A DNA stretch of 64,000 bases from Steroidobacter denitrificans (GTDB lineage: Bacteria > Pseudomonadota > Gammaproteobacteria > Steroidobacterales > Steroidobacteraceae): NCBI RefSeq assembly GCF_001579945.1, contig NZ_CP011971.1, positions 372,001-436,000 of the forward strand, given 5' to 3'. The notes under the pieces were generated by a model. The model was not told the origin of the DNA. It did no database searches and was given only the letters and a program-made list of their open reading frames with translations. The position numbers and the translations under genes are program-made. Shown in pieces: positions 17,449 to 26,714 of the stretch (its first letter is position 1; every line of letters starts with the position of its first letter).

Positions 17449-17473
17449 TGGGAAAAAGTGGGAATGAATGGGT
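17449..17473 (+). promoter_or_regulatory. MraZ operator: three TGGG(A/T) boxes
   Basis: TGGGA (17449-17453), TGGGA (17459-17463) and TGGGT (17469-17473), each separated by exactly 5 nt. This is the spacing known for MraZ binding upstream of mraZ in E. coli and other bacteria. Overlap with the transcription start region predicts autorepression of the dcw cluster. Confidence 0.88.
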
Positions 17474-17529
17474 TCCAGGGTCAGCCAAGGGTGCTGCGTC
17501 CCTAGAATCCTTACAAAACGAACCGACCG

Positions 17530-17988
17530 ATGATGTTCCGCGGCGCCAACAAAGTGATTCTGGATAGCAAGGGGCGGCTGGCCATGCCGACGCGCTATCG
17601 CGAACGCATCATGGACCGCTCGAACGGACGATTGATCGCGACAGTGGACCGGTCGGACCGCTGTCTGCTGATCTACCCGTTGCCGGATTGGGAAGAGATC
17701 GAGTTGAAGCTGCGTCGCCTGCCGAGTTTGAACCCGGTCGCCCGGCGTTTGCAGCGCCTGATGATCGGCTATGCCACGGATCTGGATCTGGACAACAGCG
17801 GCCGGGTGCTGATTCCCCCGAGTCTGCGCGAGTATGCGGGTCTATCGCGTGCTGCGATGTTGATTGGACAAGGAAGCCGTTTCGAACTGTGGGATGAAGC
17901 GCACTGGAACGAATGCCGTGAGCAGTGGATGAATGTCGACGAGACAGCCGAAGCACTGCCACCAGAACTCGAAACACTGTCGTTGTAG
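17530..17988 (+). CDS. mraZ: Transcriptional regulator MraZ
   Basis: 152-aa DNA-binding protein that forms rings and represses the mra promoter. Two SpoVT-AbrB-like halves are visible: FRGANKVILDSKGRLAMPTRYR near residues 3-24 and DLDLDNSGRVLIPPSLREYAG near 77-97. It starts with tandem ATGs at 17530 and 17533. First gene of the dcw cluster, 9 bp ahead of rsmH. Three matching TGGG(A/T) boxes lie upstream. Confidence 0.96.
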   Translation: MMFRGANKVILDSKGRLAMPTRYRERIMDRSNGRLIATVDRSDRCLLIYPLPDWEEIELKLRRLPSLNPVARRLQRLMIGYATDLDLDNSGRVLIPPSLREYAGLSRAAMLIGQGSRFELWDEAHWNECREQWMNVDETAEALPPELETLSL

Positions 17989-17997
17989 CGCGGCGCG

Positions 17998-18927
17998 ATG
18001 TTGCAACACACGCCAGTGCTTTTCGATGAAGTACTGGCTGCCCTCGATATTCGCCCCGGCGGATGCTACCTGGATGCGACTTTCGGCAGGGGTGGGCATA
18101 GTGCGGGAATTTTGCAGCGAGTGGGCCGGGAGGGCCGGCTCATCGCGATCGACCGCGATCCGGAGGCGATTCGTGCCGGGCGCGATAGATTCGCGGCGGA
18201 TCAACGGCTGACGTTGGTGCACAGTCCTTTTTCCAGATTGGCCGCGGTGGTCGCGGAGATGGGATTGGCCGGGAGATTTGACGGCGTGCTGCTTGACCTC
18301 GGAGTTTCTTCTCCACAGATCGACGATGCGGAGCGTGGTTTCAGCTTCGCGCAGGATGGTCCGCTCGATATGCGGATGGACAATCGCGTGGGCGCGAGCG
18401 CTCAGGACTTTCTGGCGCGCGCGCCGGAGCATGAGATCGCGCGGGTGATCCGCACGTACGGGGAGGAACGCTTCGCGAAGCGAATCGCGCGCCGGATCGT
18501 GGCGGCGCGGCGCGAAGCACCGATCACGCGTACTGCGCAGCTGGCTGACATCGTGGCGGCGGCGGTGCCGGCGCGCGAGCCCGGCAAGCATCCGGCGACG
18601 CGCACGTTTCAGGCGCTGCGCATTCACGTGAATGACGAACTCGAGGAAATTCGCGCCGCGCTCGAGGGCAGCCTGACGGCGCTCGCGCCGGGCGGCCGTC
18701 TGTGCGTCATCAGTTTTCATTCCCTGGAAGATGGGATCGTCAAGCGGTACATGCAGGCTCACTCGCAGGAAGCTCCGCTCTATGCCGGTCTGCCGGAAGT
18801 GCCGGCGCATGCACGGCCGAAACTGCGCCGCCTGGGCCGTGCCGTGCATCCTTCGGAGGCCGAGATCGCCCGCAATCCGCGGGCGCGCAGCGCCATCATG
18901 CGCGTGGCGCAACGGGTGGCGGCATGA
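17998..18927 (+). CDS. rsmH: 16S rRNA (cytosine-1402-N4)-methyltransferase RsmH
   Basis: 309 aa (MraW). Methylates N4 of C1402 in 16S rRNA, the same nucleotide that RsmI, encoded 1.5 kb upstream, modifies on the ribose. Motifs: [29 protein letters not shown] (SAM loop), [20 protein letters not shown], and the C-terminal [16 protein letters not shown]. The stop overlaps the ftsL ATG (ATGA, 4 bp). Confidence 0.97.
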   Translation: MLQHTPVLFDEVLAALDIRPGGCYLDATFGRGGHSAGILQRVGREGRLIAIDRDPEAIRAGRDRFAADQRLTLVHSPFSRLAAVVAEMGLAGRFDGVLLDLGVSSPQIDDAERGFSFAQDGPLDMRMDNRVGASAQDFLARAPEHEIARVIRTYGEERFAKRIARRIVAARREAPITRTAQLADIVAAAVPAREPGKHPATRTFQALRIHVNDELEEIRAALEGSLTALAPGGRLCVISFHSLEDGIVKRYMQAHSQEAPLYAGLPEVPAHARPKLRRLGRAVHPSEAEIARNPRARSAIMRVAQRVAA

Positions 18928-19202
18928 ACGTGGCCGGCCGTATGGGTTTCGCCGCACTATGGTGTCTGCTGTTCGCTTCCGCGATCGCGGTGGTGTGGAG
19001 CAAGCATCAGGCGCGCAGCCTGTTCATTCAGCTGCAGTCGCTCAATGCTGAACGTGATGCCTTGGACATCGAGTGGGGGCAGTTGAAACTCGAGCAGAGC
19101 GCGTGGTCCACGCATGGGCGCGTCGAACAGACCGCGCGCGGCGCGCTGCGCATGATCATTCCCCGTCCGGATGAGGTCCGGATCGTGAAACGCGAGGAAT
19201 GA
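18924..19202 (+). CDS. ftsL: Cell division protein FtsL
   Basis: 92-aa bitopic membrane protein of the FtsQLB complex that activates FtsWI. One membrane span at about residues 6-24 ([18 protein letters not shown]), then a periplasmic coiled coil ([21 protein letters not shown]) ending with the short conserved [13 protein letters not shown](I)IP segment. Small and poorly conserved, but position, topology and length all fit. It overlaps both neighbours by 4 bp. Confidence 0.93.
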   Translation: MNVAGRMGFAALWCLLFASAIAVVWSKHQARSLFIQLQSLNAERDALDIEWGQLKLEQSAWSTHGRVEQTARGALRMIIPRPDEVRIVKREE

Positions 19203-20947
19203 CGCGGCGCATGCTTGCTCACAAGGACAATAAGAGCTTCTCTCAGGACCAGTTCCAATCGCGACTGTATGTGGTGCTGGCTGCCTTGATACTGATCGCG
19301 CTTGCGCTGGTGGCGCGCGCCGTGGATCTGCAACTGTTGGACGAGGGTTTCCTGGAGGGTCAGGGCGATGCCCGCTTCACGCGGGTCGCGAAGCTGTCCG
19401 CGAATCGCGGCGGGATCTATGACCGCAACGGAGAACCTCTGGCTGCCAGCACACCGGTCGATTCCGTATGGGCGAACCCGTCGCGGGTGATGCGTGCGGC
19501 CGACCAGATTCCGCGGCTGGCGGAGGCGCTCAATCGCGACCAGAAATGGTTGACCCAGGTCATCACCAGCAATCTGGATCGGGAGTTCGTCTATCTGGTG
19601 CGGCACATGCGTCCGAGCGATGCGCAGCAGGTGCTCGAGCTGAAGATCCCGGGTGTGTACCTGATGCGTGAATACCAGCGATTCTATCCGGCCGGCGAAG
19701 TGACCGGCCATCTGCTGGGCTTCACCCGAAAGTACGAGGACATCGGCCAGGAAGGACTGGAGCTGGCGTTCGACCGCTGGCTGGGCGCCCAGCCCGGGGC
19801 GAAGCGCGTCATTCAGGACCGCTACGGCCGTACGGTCGAGGACATCGAAAGCATCAGCGCGGCGCGCCCGGGTGAAGATCTGGTCACCAGTATCGATCTG
19901 CGCATCCAGTATCTGGCCTATCGCGAACTGAAGGCGGCGGTGCAGTCGCGGCGGGCGCAGTCGGGCTCGGTCGTGGTGCTGGATGTCGATACTGGCGAGG
20001 TCTTGGCGATGGTGAACCAGCCCGCCTACAATCCGAACGATCGTGACCAGGTCTCGGCGGCGCGCTATCGCAATCGGGCGGCGACCGATATTTTTGAGCC
20101 GGGCTCGAGTATCAAGCCGTTCGTCGCCGCCGCCGCGCTTGCCTCGGGGCGCTATCATCCTGAGACGCCCATCGACACCTCGCCGGTGCAGATCGGCGTG
20201 AAAACCTTTCGCGATACGCATCCGCTGCGCAATGCCACGCTCACCAGCGTCATTGCAAAATCCAGCAATGTGGGCATGACCCGCATGGCTTTGTCACTGT
20301 CCGCGGAATCGATCTGGAGCACGCTCACGGCATTCGGTTTCGGGCAGGTCACCGGCAGCGGGTTTCCCGGCGAGTCGGCCGGACTACTGAACGATCCGGC
20401 GCATTGGGGGCGTATCGGCACCGCGACGTTGTCCTTCGGCTATGGCCTGTCCGTGACATCGCTGCAGTTGGCGCACGCCTACGCGGTGCTGGGGGCGCAA
20501 GGGATCAATCGGCCTGTGAGTTTGCGGCGCGTGGATCAGCCGGTCCCGGGCGAGCGCGTGATCGAGGAGCGCGTCGCGCGGGAGTTGTTGGCGATGATGG
20601 AGAACGTGGTGTCCCAGGACGGCACGGGCACACGTGCCGCGCTTGCGGGTTATCGCGTGGCGGGCAAGACCGGCACGGCCTGGAAGGCCTCCGCGGGCGG
20701 CTACGGCACCGCCGAGACGCGCAAGTACATGTCGATCTTCGGCGGTGTAGCGCCGGCAAGCCAGCCCAAGCTGGCAGCGGTGGTCGTTATCGACGAACCC
20801 AGCGGCGGCGCCTATTACGCCGGTGAGGTGGCGGCGCCGGTGTTCTCCAACGTACTGGCCGGGGCGTTGCGCCTGATGGGCGTGCCGCCGGACGGTTTGG
20901 ACCTGCTGCCGGCCACGACGCTGGTCCAGGCGGGGCCCGAGCCATGA
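19199..20947 (+). CDS. ftsI: Septal transpeptidase FtsI (PBP3)
   Basis: 582-aa monofunctional class B PBP that cross-links septal peptidoglycan with FtsW. Single N-terminal membrane span (~residues 20-40). Pedestal domain with NRGGIYDRNGEPLAAS. Transpeptidase motifs: S303-x-x-K306 in EPGSSIKPF, SSN in AKSSNVGM, and KTGTA at 490-494. No obvious C-terminal extension. It starts within the ftsL stop (ATGA) and ends within the murE start (ATGA). Confidence 0.97.
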   Translation: MTRRMLAHKDNKSFSQDQFQSRLYVVLAALILIALALVARAVDLQLLDEGFLEGQGDARFTRVAKLSANRGGIYDRNGEPLAASTPVDSVWANPSRVMRAADQIPRLAEALNRDQKWLTQVITSNLDREFVYLVRHMRPSDAQQVLELKIPGVYLMREYQRFYPAGEVTGHLLGFTRKYEDIGQEGLELAFDRWLGAQPGAKRVIQDRYGRTVEDIESISAARPGEDLVTSIDLRIQYLAYRELKAAVQSRRAQSGSVVVLDVDTGEVLAMVNQPAYNPNDRDQVSAARYRNRAATDIFEPGSSIKPFVAAAALASGRYHPETPIDTSPVQIGVKTFRDTHPLRNATLTSVIAKSSNVGMTRMALSLSAESIWSTLTAFGFGQVTGSGFPGESAGLLNDPAHWGRIGTATLSFGYGLSVTSLQLAHAYAVLGAQGINRPVSLRRVDQPVPGERVIEERVARELLAMMENVVSQDGTGTRAALAGYRVAGKTGTAWKASAGGYGTAETRKYMSIFGGVAPASQPKLAAVVVIDEPSGGAYYAGEVAAPVFSNVLAGALRLMGVPPDGLDLLPATTLVQAGPEP

Positions 20948-22734
20948 ACGTCCTGGCTGCGGGACGGGAGTGCGTCGTGAGTCCCGGATCTGGGTCTGGG
21001 TCTGGTCCTGGTCCTGGTTCTGGTTCGGGAAGATCGCGCGCGAAAAACCTGCGGGCATTGCTGTCGGCATGCGGTTGCCCCGCCGCCGCGGACATTGCCG
21101 AGGATATCGTCGTCACGGACATGACACTGGACAGCCGGGCGGTTCGGCCGGGCAGCGCCTTCGTCGCGCTGGCCGGCGCGCGTACACATGGCATCCGTTT
21201 CGCGGCGCAAGCAGCGCAAGCGGGCGCCCGCGCGATTCTGTGGGAGCCTTCGGCAGCCGTGACCCGGCCCCGGCTGCCTGCGGGAACCGCTTTGATTGCC
21301 GTTCCGGATCTAGCCGAGTCATTGGGGGACATTGCGGACCGGTTCTTTGACTCACCCTCCGCGGATCTGCGCGTGGCCGGTATCACGGGTACGAACGGCA
21401 AGACCACGACGGCACATGTGCTGGCGCAGGCATTGGCCGGTTTGGGCGAATCCTCGGCCTATGCAGGTACTCTGGGTGTCGGGCGCATGATCCCTGGGCC
21501 GGCGTTCGCCGGCGAGGCCGGCGGCGGGATGGGCAAGGCGCGTCAAATGCGATACGACTACACAAGTACGACGCATACCACACCGGATTGCATCACGGTG
21601 CATCGCCGCCTTGCCGAACTGCGCAATGCAGGTACGCGTTTTCTAGGCATGGAAGTGTCTTCGCACGCACTGGACCAGCACCGGGTGGCCGGCGTTCGTT
21701 TCGATACGGCCGTATTCACCAACCTGACGCACGATCATCTGGATTACCACGGCAGCCTGGCGGCCTACGGCGCCGCCAAGGCGCGTCTATTTTCATGGCC
21801 GGGACTGAAGTATGCGGTGATCAACGTGGACGACGAGTTTGGGCGCAGCCTGTCGAGGCGTGCGCTCCAGGCGCAACTCGTTTTCTACAGTCGTCGTGAC
21901 GTGAACATCCCAGCCGCCCTCGCCACGAATCCCGATCCACGGGTGGCGGTGTTCGCCGCGACGGCGGCGTCGCAGATTCGTGAACTGCATGGCGATCGGG
22001 TGTCGGCCGCGCCTTCGGGATTGGTGATCGACGTAGATGGAAGCTGGGGAGCGCATGAATTGCGTTGCGGATTCATCGGCGACTTCAATACGGAGAATCT
22101 GCTGGCGGTGCTGGGAACTTTGCTGGCGTGGGGCATCCCGCCGGCCGAGGCGATCGCCGCACTGGGACGCTGTACCGCACCACCAGGCCGCATGGAAGTT
22201 CTGGGTGCCGCAGGTCAGGTCAAGACGATCATCGACTATGCGCATACGCCGGCAGCCCTGGAAAAGGCGCTGCGGGCGGCGCGAGGACATTGCACCGGAA
22301 CTCTGACTTGCGTGTTCGGCTGCGGCGGAGAACGCGACATAGGCAAGCGGCCGCTCATGGCGCGGATCGCTGAAAATCTTGCCGATGCCGTCATCGTCAC
22401 CGACGACAATCCCCGCGGCGAAGATGGCGATGCCATCATTGCCGATATATTGAAAGGCTTCGCTCGTCCCGGCCAAGTCGTGATCGAGCGTAATCGCGCC
22501 GCGGCGATCGCCGGCGCGATCCGCGGCGGCAAGGCAGGCGACATGGTGTTGATTGCCGGCAAGGGGCACGAGGACTACCAGATCATCGGCGCCCGACGGT
22601 ACTACTTCAGTGATCGTGCGGTAGCGTGCGCCGCTCTCGATTGCGAGAGCGGAACTCCCGGCTCCCCGCCGGACGGCGATACGGACGGCGCAGAGGATGG
22701 CTATCCAGGCGAGCGCCCAGGGGTGGAATCGTGA
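20944..22734 (+). CDS. murE: UDP-MurNAc-L-Ala-D-Glu:meso-DAP ligase MurE
   Basis: 596-aa cytoplasmic ATP-dependent ligase adding the third stem residue. ATP loop GTNGKTTT at 149-156. The DNPR motif (488-491) marks meso-diaminopimelate specificity. VSSHALDQHRV and TNLTHDHLDYHG are family blocks. Two oddities: a low-complexity Gly/Ser/Pro stretch at residues 15-29 ahead of the conserved N-domain, encoded by hexamer repeats, and an enlarged segment of about 35 residues after GTLGVG. The ATGA overlap with ftsI supports this start. Confidence 0.96.
   Translation: MNVLAAGRECVVSPGSGSGSGPGPGSGSGRSRAKNLRALLSACGCPAAADIAEDIVVTDMTLDSRAVRPGSAFVALAGARTHGIRFAAQAAQAGARAILWEPSAAVTRPRLPAGTALIAVPDLAESLGDIADRFFDSPSADLRVAGITGTNGKTTTAHVLAQALAGLGESSAYAGTLGVGRMIPGPAFAGEAGGGMGKARQMRYDYTSTTHTTPDCITVHRRLAELRNAGTRFLGMEVSSHALDQHRVAGVRFDTAVFTNLTHDHLDYHGSLAAYGAAKARLFSWPGLKYAVINVDDEFGRSLSRRALQAQLVFYSRRDVNIPAALATNPDPRVAVFAATAASQIRELHGDRVSAAPSGLVIDVDGSWGAHELRCGFIGDFNTENLLAVLGTLLAWGIPPAEAIAALGRCTAPPGRMEVLGAAGQVKTIIDYAHTPAALEKALRAARGHCTGTLTCVFGCGGERDIGKRPLMARIAENLADAVIVTDDNPRGEDGDAIIADILKGFARPGQVVIERNRAAAIAGAIRGGKAGDMVLIAGKGHEDYQIIGARRYYFSDRAVACAALDCESGTPGSPPDGDTDGAEDGYPGERPGVES
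20986..21030 (+). repeat. Hexamer repeat (GGNYCT-like) inside murE
   Basis: 45 nt of alternating Gly and Ser/Pro codons (GGATCTGGGTCTGGGTCTGG and on) encode residues 15-29 of MurE. Near-identical units make it prone to slippage in multiples of two codons, which would keep the frame. Confidence 0.85.
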
Positions 22735-22744
22735 GCGCGGCATC

Positions 22745-24232
22745 ATGAGTGCGGTTATGACGGCCTGGACCTTGGGAGAGCTCGCGCGTTGCGTGTCTGG
22801 CAGGATGGTCGGCGCGGATCGGGCGTTCAGCAGTGTCTCGACCGATAGCCGCAGCCTGCGCCCGGACGCCTTGTTCGTGGCGCTGAAAGGTCCGAATTTC
22901 GATGGTCACGAGTTTGCTGCCGCCGCCGCCGAACGCGGTGCCGCCGCGGCGCTGGTGGAGCATCCTGTCGCGGCTGGTCTGCCGCAACTGGTCGTCGCGG
23001 ATGTGCTGGCAGCGCTGTCGACCTTCGCGCGCGCTTGGCGGCGCCGGTTCCGCATTCCAGTCATCGGTGTCACCGGTAGCAACGGCAAGACGACGACCAA
23101 GGAGTTGATCAATGCCATCCTGTCGCCGCTCGGGCCTACGCTGGCGACTCGCGGCAACCTGAACAATCACATCGGCGTGCCGCTCACCCTGCTGGAGCTC
23201 AGGGCGGAACATCGCTACGCGATCATCGAGATGGGTGCGAGTCGTCAGGGAGAGATCGCGCAGCTGGCAAGCCTTGCTGAGCCGGAGGTGGGCATCGTGA
23301 CGAACGCGGGAGCTGCGCATCTGGAAGGTTTCGGCAGCCTGGACGGCGTCGCCGACGGCAAGGGAGAGCTGTTGCGCTCGCTGCCGTCCGACGGTGTCGC
23401 TGTCATCAATGCCGATGATCGCTACGCGGCGCGCTGGCGTAACTCGAGTACGGCAAAGCGCATACTGAGCTTCGGCTTGGAACAGCCCGCCGATTTCATG
23501 GCCCGCAAGGTGCGAATCGCCGGTGAGGTCGGGTCGTTCCGTACGGATTTCGACCTGGCGACACCCGGCGGCTCATGTGCCGCGACGCTTGCGCTGGGCG
23601 GCCTGCACAACCTGCGCAACGCCTTGGGTGCAGCCGCCGTGGCCTGCGCCGTCGGCGCGACGCTGCACGACATCGCCGCAGGGCTGGCCAGGATGCAGTC
23701 TGTCGGCGGGCGGCTCGAATTCAAGCCCGCCATCCATGGTGCATTCATCATCGATGATTCCTACAACGCGAATCCCGGTTCGCTCAGGGCAGGACTGGAT
23801 GTGCTGTGCGGTCCGGGTGCCTTTGGCAGAACGCCGGCGATGGGAACTGCCCGCTGGCTGGTGCTGGGCGAGATGAAAGAGCTGGGCGCGAATACCGATG
23901 AGCTGCATGCGCAGGTGGGTCGGTATGCGCGCGATTCCGGGGTCGAGCGCCTGCTGGCGATCGGCGAGGACGCTCGCCACGCAGTCGATGCGTTCGGCGA
24001 GGGAAGCCGGTGGTTTGCGGATGTCGGCGCGTTGATCGAGGCGGCGCGCCGTGACTTGGAAACTCGTGAACCCGGGGTGGTCATGCTCGTGAAAGGTTCG
24101 CGCGCGAATCATCTGGAACGCTTCGTGGCGGCGCTGGCGTCCCCGGCGGCAGACCGGATCCGGATGGATGGGGTCGAGTCGGATGACGAATCGATCGATG
24201 GTACGACTCCGGCCGGGACGAAGGAATCGTAG
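22745..24232 (+). CDS. murF: UDP-MurNAc-tripeptide:D-Ala-D-Ala ligase MurF
   Basis: 495-aa cytoplasmic ligase adding the D-Ala-D-Ala dipeptide to complete the UDP-MurNAc-pentapeptide. Motifs: [18 protein letters not shown] (uridine domain), [10 protein letters not shown] from residue 111, [26 protein letters not shown] and [12 protein letters not shown]. The start [10 protein letters not shown] is at 22745, 10 bp after the murE stop; the frame is open further up inside murE. A second in-frame ATG is at 22757. Confidence 0.96.
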   Translation: MSAVMTAWTLGELARCVSGRMVGADRAFSSVSTDSRSLRPDALFVALKGPNFDGHEFAAAAAERGAAAALVEHPVAAGLPQLVVADVLAALSTFARAWRRRFRIPVIGVTGSNGKTTTKELINAILSPLGPTLATRGNLNNHIGVPLTLLELRAEHRYAIIEMGASRQGEIAQLASLAEPEVGIVTNAGAAHLEGFGSLDGVADGKGELLRSLPSDGVAVINADDRYAARWRNSSTAKRILSFGLEQPADFMARKVRIAGEVGSFRTDFDLATPGGSCAATLALGGLHNLRNALGAAAVACAVGATLHDIAAGLARMQSVGGRLEFKPAIHGAFIIDDSYNANPGSLRAGLDVLCGPGAFGRTPAMGTARWLVLGEMKELGANTDELHAQVGRYARDSGVERLLAIGEDARHAVDAFGEGSRWFADVGALIEAARRDLETREPGVVMLVKGSRANHLERFVAALASPAADRIRMDGVESDDESIDGTTPAGTKES

Positions 24233-24234
24233 GC

Positions 24235-25317
24235 ATGCTGCTGTATCTCGCCAGACAACTTGCCGAACTGGAGTCCGCATTCCGGATTTTCAACTACCTG
24301 ACCTTGCGCGCGATCCTCGCAACCTTGACGGCGTTGATGATTTCCTTCGTGGTCGGCCCGTGGATGATTCGTACCTTGTCGCACAAACAGATCGGGCAGC
24401 GGGTGCGCGATGACGGCCCGCAGTCGCATTTGCCCAAGGCGGGTACTCCGACCATGGGCGGCGCGTTGATCCTGGTGGCGATCTGCACCAGTACGCTGCT
24501 GTGGGCGGATCTGGCGAACCGTTTCGTATGGATCACCGTGCTGACTACCCTGACGTTCGGTTTGATCGGATTCTGGGACGACTATCTGAAGCTGGTGGTG
24601 GGCAATAGTCGCGGCCTGATCATGCGCTACAAATATTTCTGGCAGTCGATGGCCGGGTTGGGCTGCGCTTTGGCGCTGTTCTACAGTGCCAAGGTGCCGG
24701 CCGAGACGGCTTTATATGTCCCCTTCTTCAAGGCCGTGATGGTGCCCTTGGGCTATGGCTATGTCTTGTTGACGTATTTCGTGGTCGTGGGCAGCAGCAA
24801 TGCAGTCAATCTTACGGATGGGCTGGATGGATTGGCAATCATGCCGGCCGTGCTGGTCGGCGGCGCACTGGGGGTGTTCGCCTATGCAACGGGCAACGCG
24901 GTCTTCTCGGGTTATCTCGGCATACCTTTCATCGAAGGTACCGGCGAAGTGCTGGTGTTCTGCTCGGCACTCGTCGGCGCCGGACTGGGTTTTCTCTGGT
25001 TCAACACCTACCCGGCGCAAGTGTTCATGGGTGATGTGGGGGCGCTTGCGCTCGGAGCGGCACTAGGCGTCGTTGCCGTCATCGTTCGCCAGGAGATCGT
25101 GTTGTTCATCATGGGCGGCGTATTCGTGATGGAAACGCTCTCGGTGATGATCCAGGTTGCTTCCTACAAACTCACGGGCAAGCGGGTGTTCCGCATGGCG
25201 CCGATCCATCATCATTTCGAGCTGAAGGGCTGGGCCGAGCCGAAGGTGATCGTACGCTTTTGGATCATCTCGGTAATCCTGGTGCTGGTGGGTCTGGCGA
25301 CGTTGAAGGTGCGTTAG
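24235..25317 (+). CDS. mraY: Phospho-N-acetylmuramoyl-pentapeptide-transferase MraY
   Basis: 360-aa integral membrane enzyme that moves phospho-MurNAc-pentapeptide onto undecaprenyl phosphate to form lipid I. About ten membrane spans. Conserved cytoplasmic motifs: [18 protein letters not shown] (catalytic Asp pair region), [27 protein letters not shown] and the histidine-rich MAPIHHHFE(LKG). It starts 2 bp after the murF stop. Confidence 0.98.
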   Translation: MLLYLARQLAELESAFRIFNYLTLRAILATLTALMISFVVGPWMIRTLSHKQIGQRVRDDGPQSHLPKAGTPTMGGALILVAICTSTLLWADLANRFVWITVLTTLTFGLIGFWDDYLKLVVGNSRGLIMRYKYFWQSMAGLGCALALFYSAKVPAETALYVPFFKAVMVPLGYGYVLLTYFVVVGSSNAVNLTDGLDGLAIMPAVLVGGALGVFAYATGNAVFSGYLGIPFIEGTGEVLVFCSALVGAGLGFLWFNTYPAQVFMGDVGALALGAALGVVAVIVRQEIVLFIMGGVFVMETLSVMIQVASYKLTGKRVFRMAPIHHHFELKGWAEPKVIVRFWIISVILVLVGLATLKVR

Positions 25318-25319
25318 CC

Positions 25320-26714
25320 ATGATGCCGCACGATCGAACAATGTGTGCTTCGCCAGGCCGCACGATCATCGTCGGACTGGGCCGTACGGGGATGTCCTGT
25401 GTACGTTATCTGCACTCGCGCGGCATGGCTTTTGCAGTGACCGATAGTCGTGCGGAACCGCCCGAAGCGAAGGCGCTCCAGGGGCTGGCGCCGGAGGCGC
25501 CAACTCGTTTTGGCGTGTTCGACGAATCGCTGCTGGACGGTGCCGCGCAGGTGCTGGCCTCGCCCGGCGTGTCGCTGGCGGAACCCTTCCTGGCCGCCGC
25601 GCTGCGGCGCGGCCTCCCCGTAATAGGCGACATCGAACTGTTCGCGCGCGAGGCGCGCGCGCCGATCGTCGCCATCACGGGCACGAACGGCAAAAGCACC
25701 GTGACGAGTCTGGTCGCGCTCATGGCCCAGGCAGCGGGACGCCGCGTGCTGGCCGGCGGCAATCTGGGAGAGCCGGTGCTGGATCTGCTCGAACAGCCCG
25801 TGCCGGATGTCTATGTGCTGGAATTGTCCAGCTTCCAGCTGGAGACGACCCACAGTCTGCGCACGGCGGCGTCGGCGGTGCTCAATATTAGTGAGGACCA
25901 CATGGATCGTTATGCGACGCCGGGACAGTATGCCGCGGCCAAGGCGCGCATTTTTGAGCACTGCGCCGTGGCCATCGTGAATCTGGACGACCCGGTGGTA
26001 CGCACGATGCCGCCACCCTCCTCGCGCGTGCTGAGCTTCAGCCTGCATGCGAAACCGCCCGCGGACTATCACGTGCGCGCCATCCCGGCGCCAGACGCCT
26101 CCCCGGACGATAGCACTGCGGTCGCTGCGGATTGGGCGCTCGTGCATCGTGACGAGGCGCTGGCGAGGATGTCGGATCTGAGGATCGCCGGCCTGCACAA
26201 TGCCGCAAATGCGCTGGCGGCGCTGGCGATCGGTGCCGCGCTGGAGCTGCCGCGCGAGGCCTGTCTGCATGCTCTACGCGAGTTTCCCGGCCTGCCGCAT
26301 CGTTCCCAGTGGATCGCCGATCGTCGCGGCGTGCGTTACGTGAATGATTCCAAGGGGACGAATGTCGGAGCGACCCTGGCGGCGGTGGCCGGCATGGCCG
26401 GACCGCTGATCCTGATCGCCGGCGGCCAGGGGAAGGGGCAGGACTTCACGCCGCTGGCCGCGGCGTGCCGCCGCAAGGTACGGCATGTGGTGCTGATCGG
26501 CCAGGATGCTGCGATGATCGCCGCCGCACTGCAGGGCGTCGTGACGATTCAATTCGCGGACGACATGCAGACGGCGGTACGCCTTGCGGCGCAGGCTGCA
26601 CGGGCGGGAGAGGTGGTATTGCTTTCGCCGGCCTGTGCCAGCCTGGACATGTTCCAGGACTATGCTCATCGAGGCGATGTTTTCGCCGCGGCGGTACGGG
26701 AGTTGCCGGCGTGA
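25320..26714 (+). CDS. murD: UDP-MurNAc-L-Ala:D-Glu ligase MurD
   Basis: 464-aa cytoplasmic ligase adding D-glutamate. N-terminal Rossmann-like motif IIVGLGRTGMSCVRYL, ATP loop GTNGKST at 121-127, ELSSFQLETT, SEDHMDRY, and C-terminal VNDSKGTNVGATLAAV and LLSPACASLDMF. The start is one of two adjacent ATGs at 25320/25323, just after the mraY stop. The stop overlaps the ftsW GTG start. Confidence 0.97.
   Translation: MMPHDRTMCASPGRTIIVGLGRTGMSCVRYLHSRGMAFAVTDSRAEPPEAKALQGLAPEAPTRFGVFDESLLDGAAQVLASPGVSLAEPFLAAALRRGLPVIGDIELFAREARAPIVAITGTNGKSTVTSLVALMAQAAGRRVLAGGNLGEPVLDLLEQPVPDVYVLELSSFQLETTHSLRTAASAVLNISEDHMDRYATPGQYAAAKARIFEHCAVAIVNLDDPVVRTMPPPSSRVLSFSLHAKPPADYHVRAIPAPDASPDDSTAVAADWALVHRDEALARMSDLRIAGLHNAANALAALAIGAALELPREACLHALREFPGLPHRSQWIADRRGVRYVNDSKGTNVGATLAAVAGMAGPLILIAGGQGKGQDFTPLAAACRRKVRHVVLIGQDAAMIAAALQGVVTIQFADDMQTAVRLAAQAARAGEVVLLSPACASLDMFQDYAHRGDVFAAAVRELPA

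Larger units (their letters stand above)
17041..17529 (+). other. mraZ upstream region (489 bp) without a gene
   Basis: No credible coding frame. It contains a triplicated 13-mer, a hairpin CGATACCT/AGGTATCG (17181-17204) followed by AATCGTTTTT (a possible weak terminator for rnpB), two 15-nt direct repeats, and the mra promoter and MraZ boxes listed below. Confidence 0.7.
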
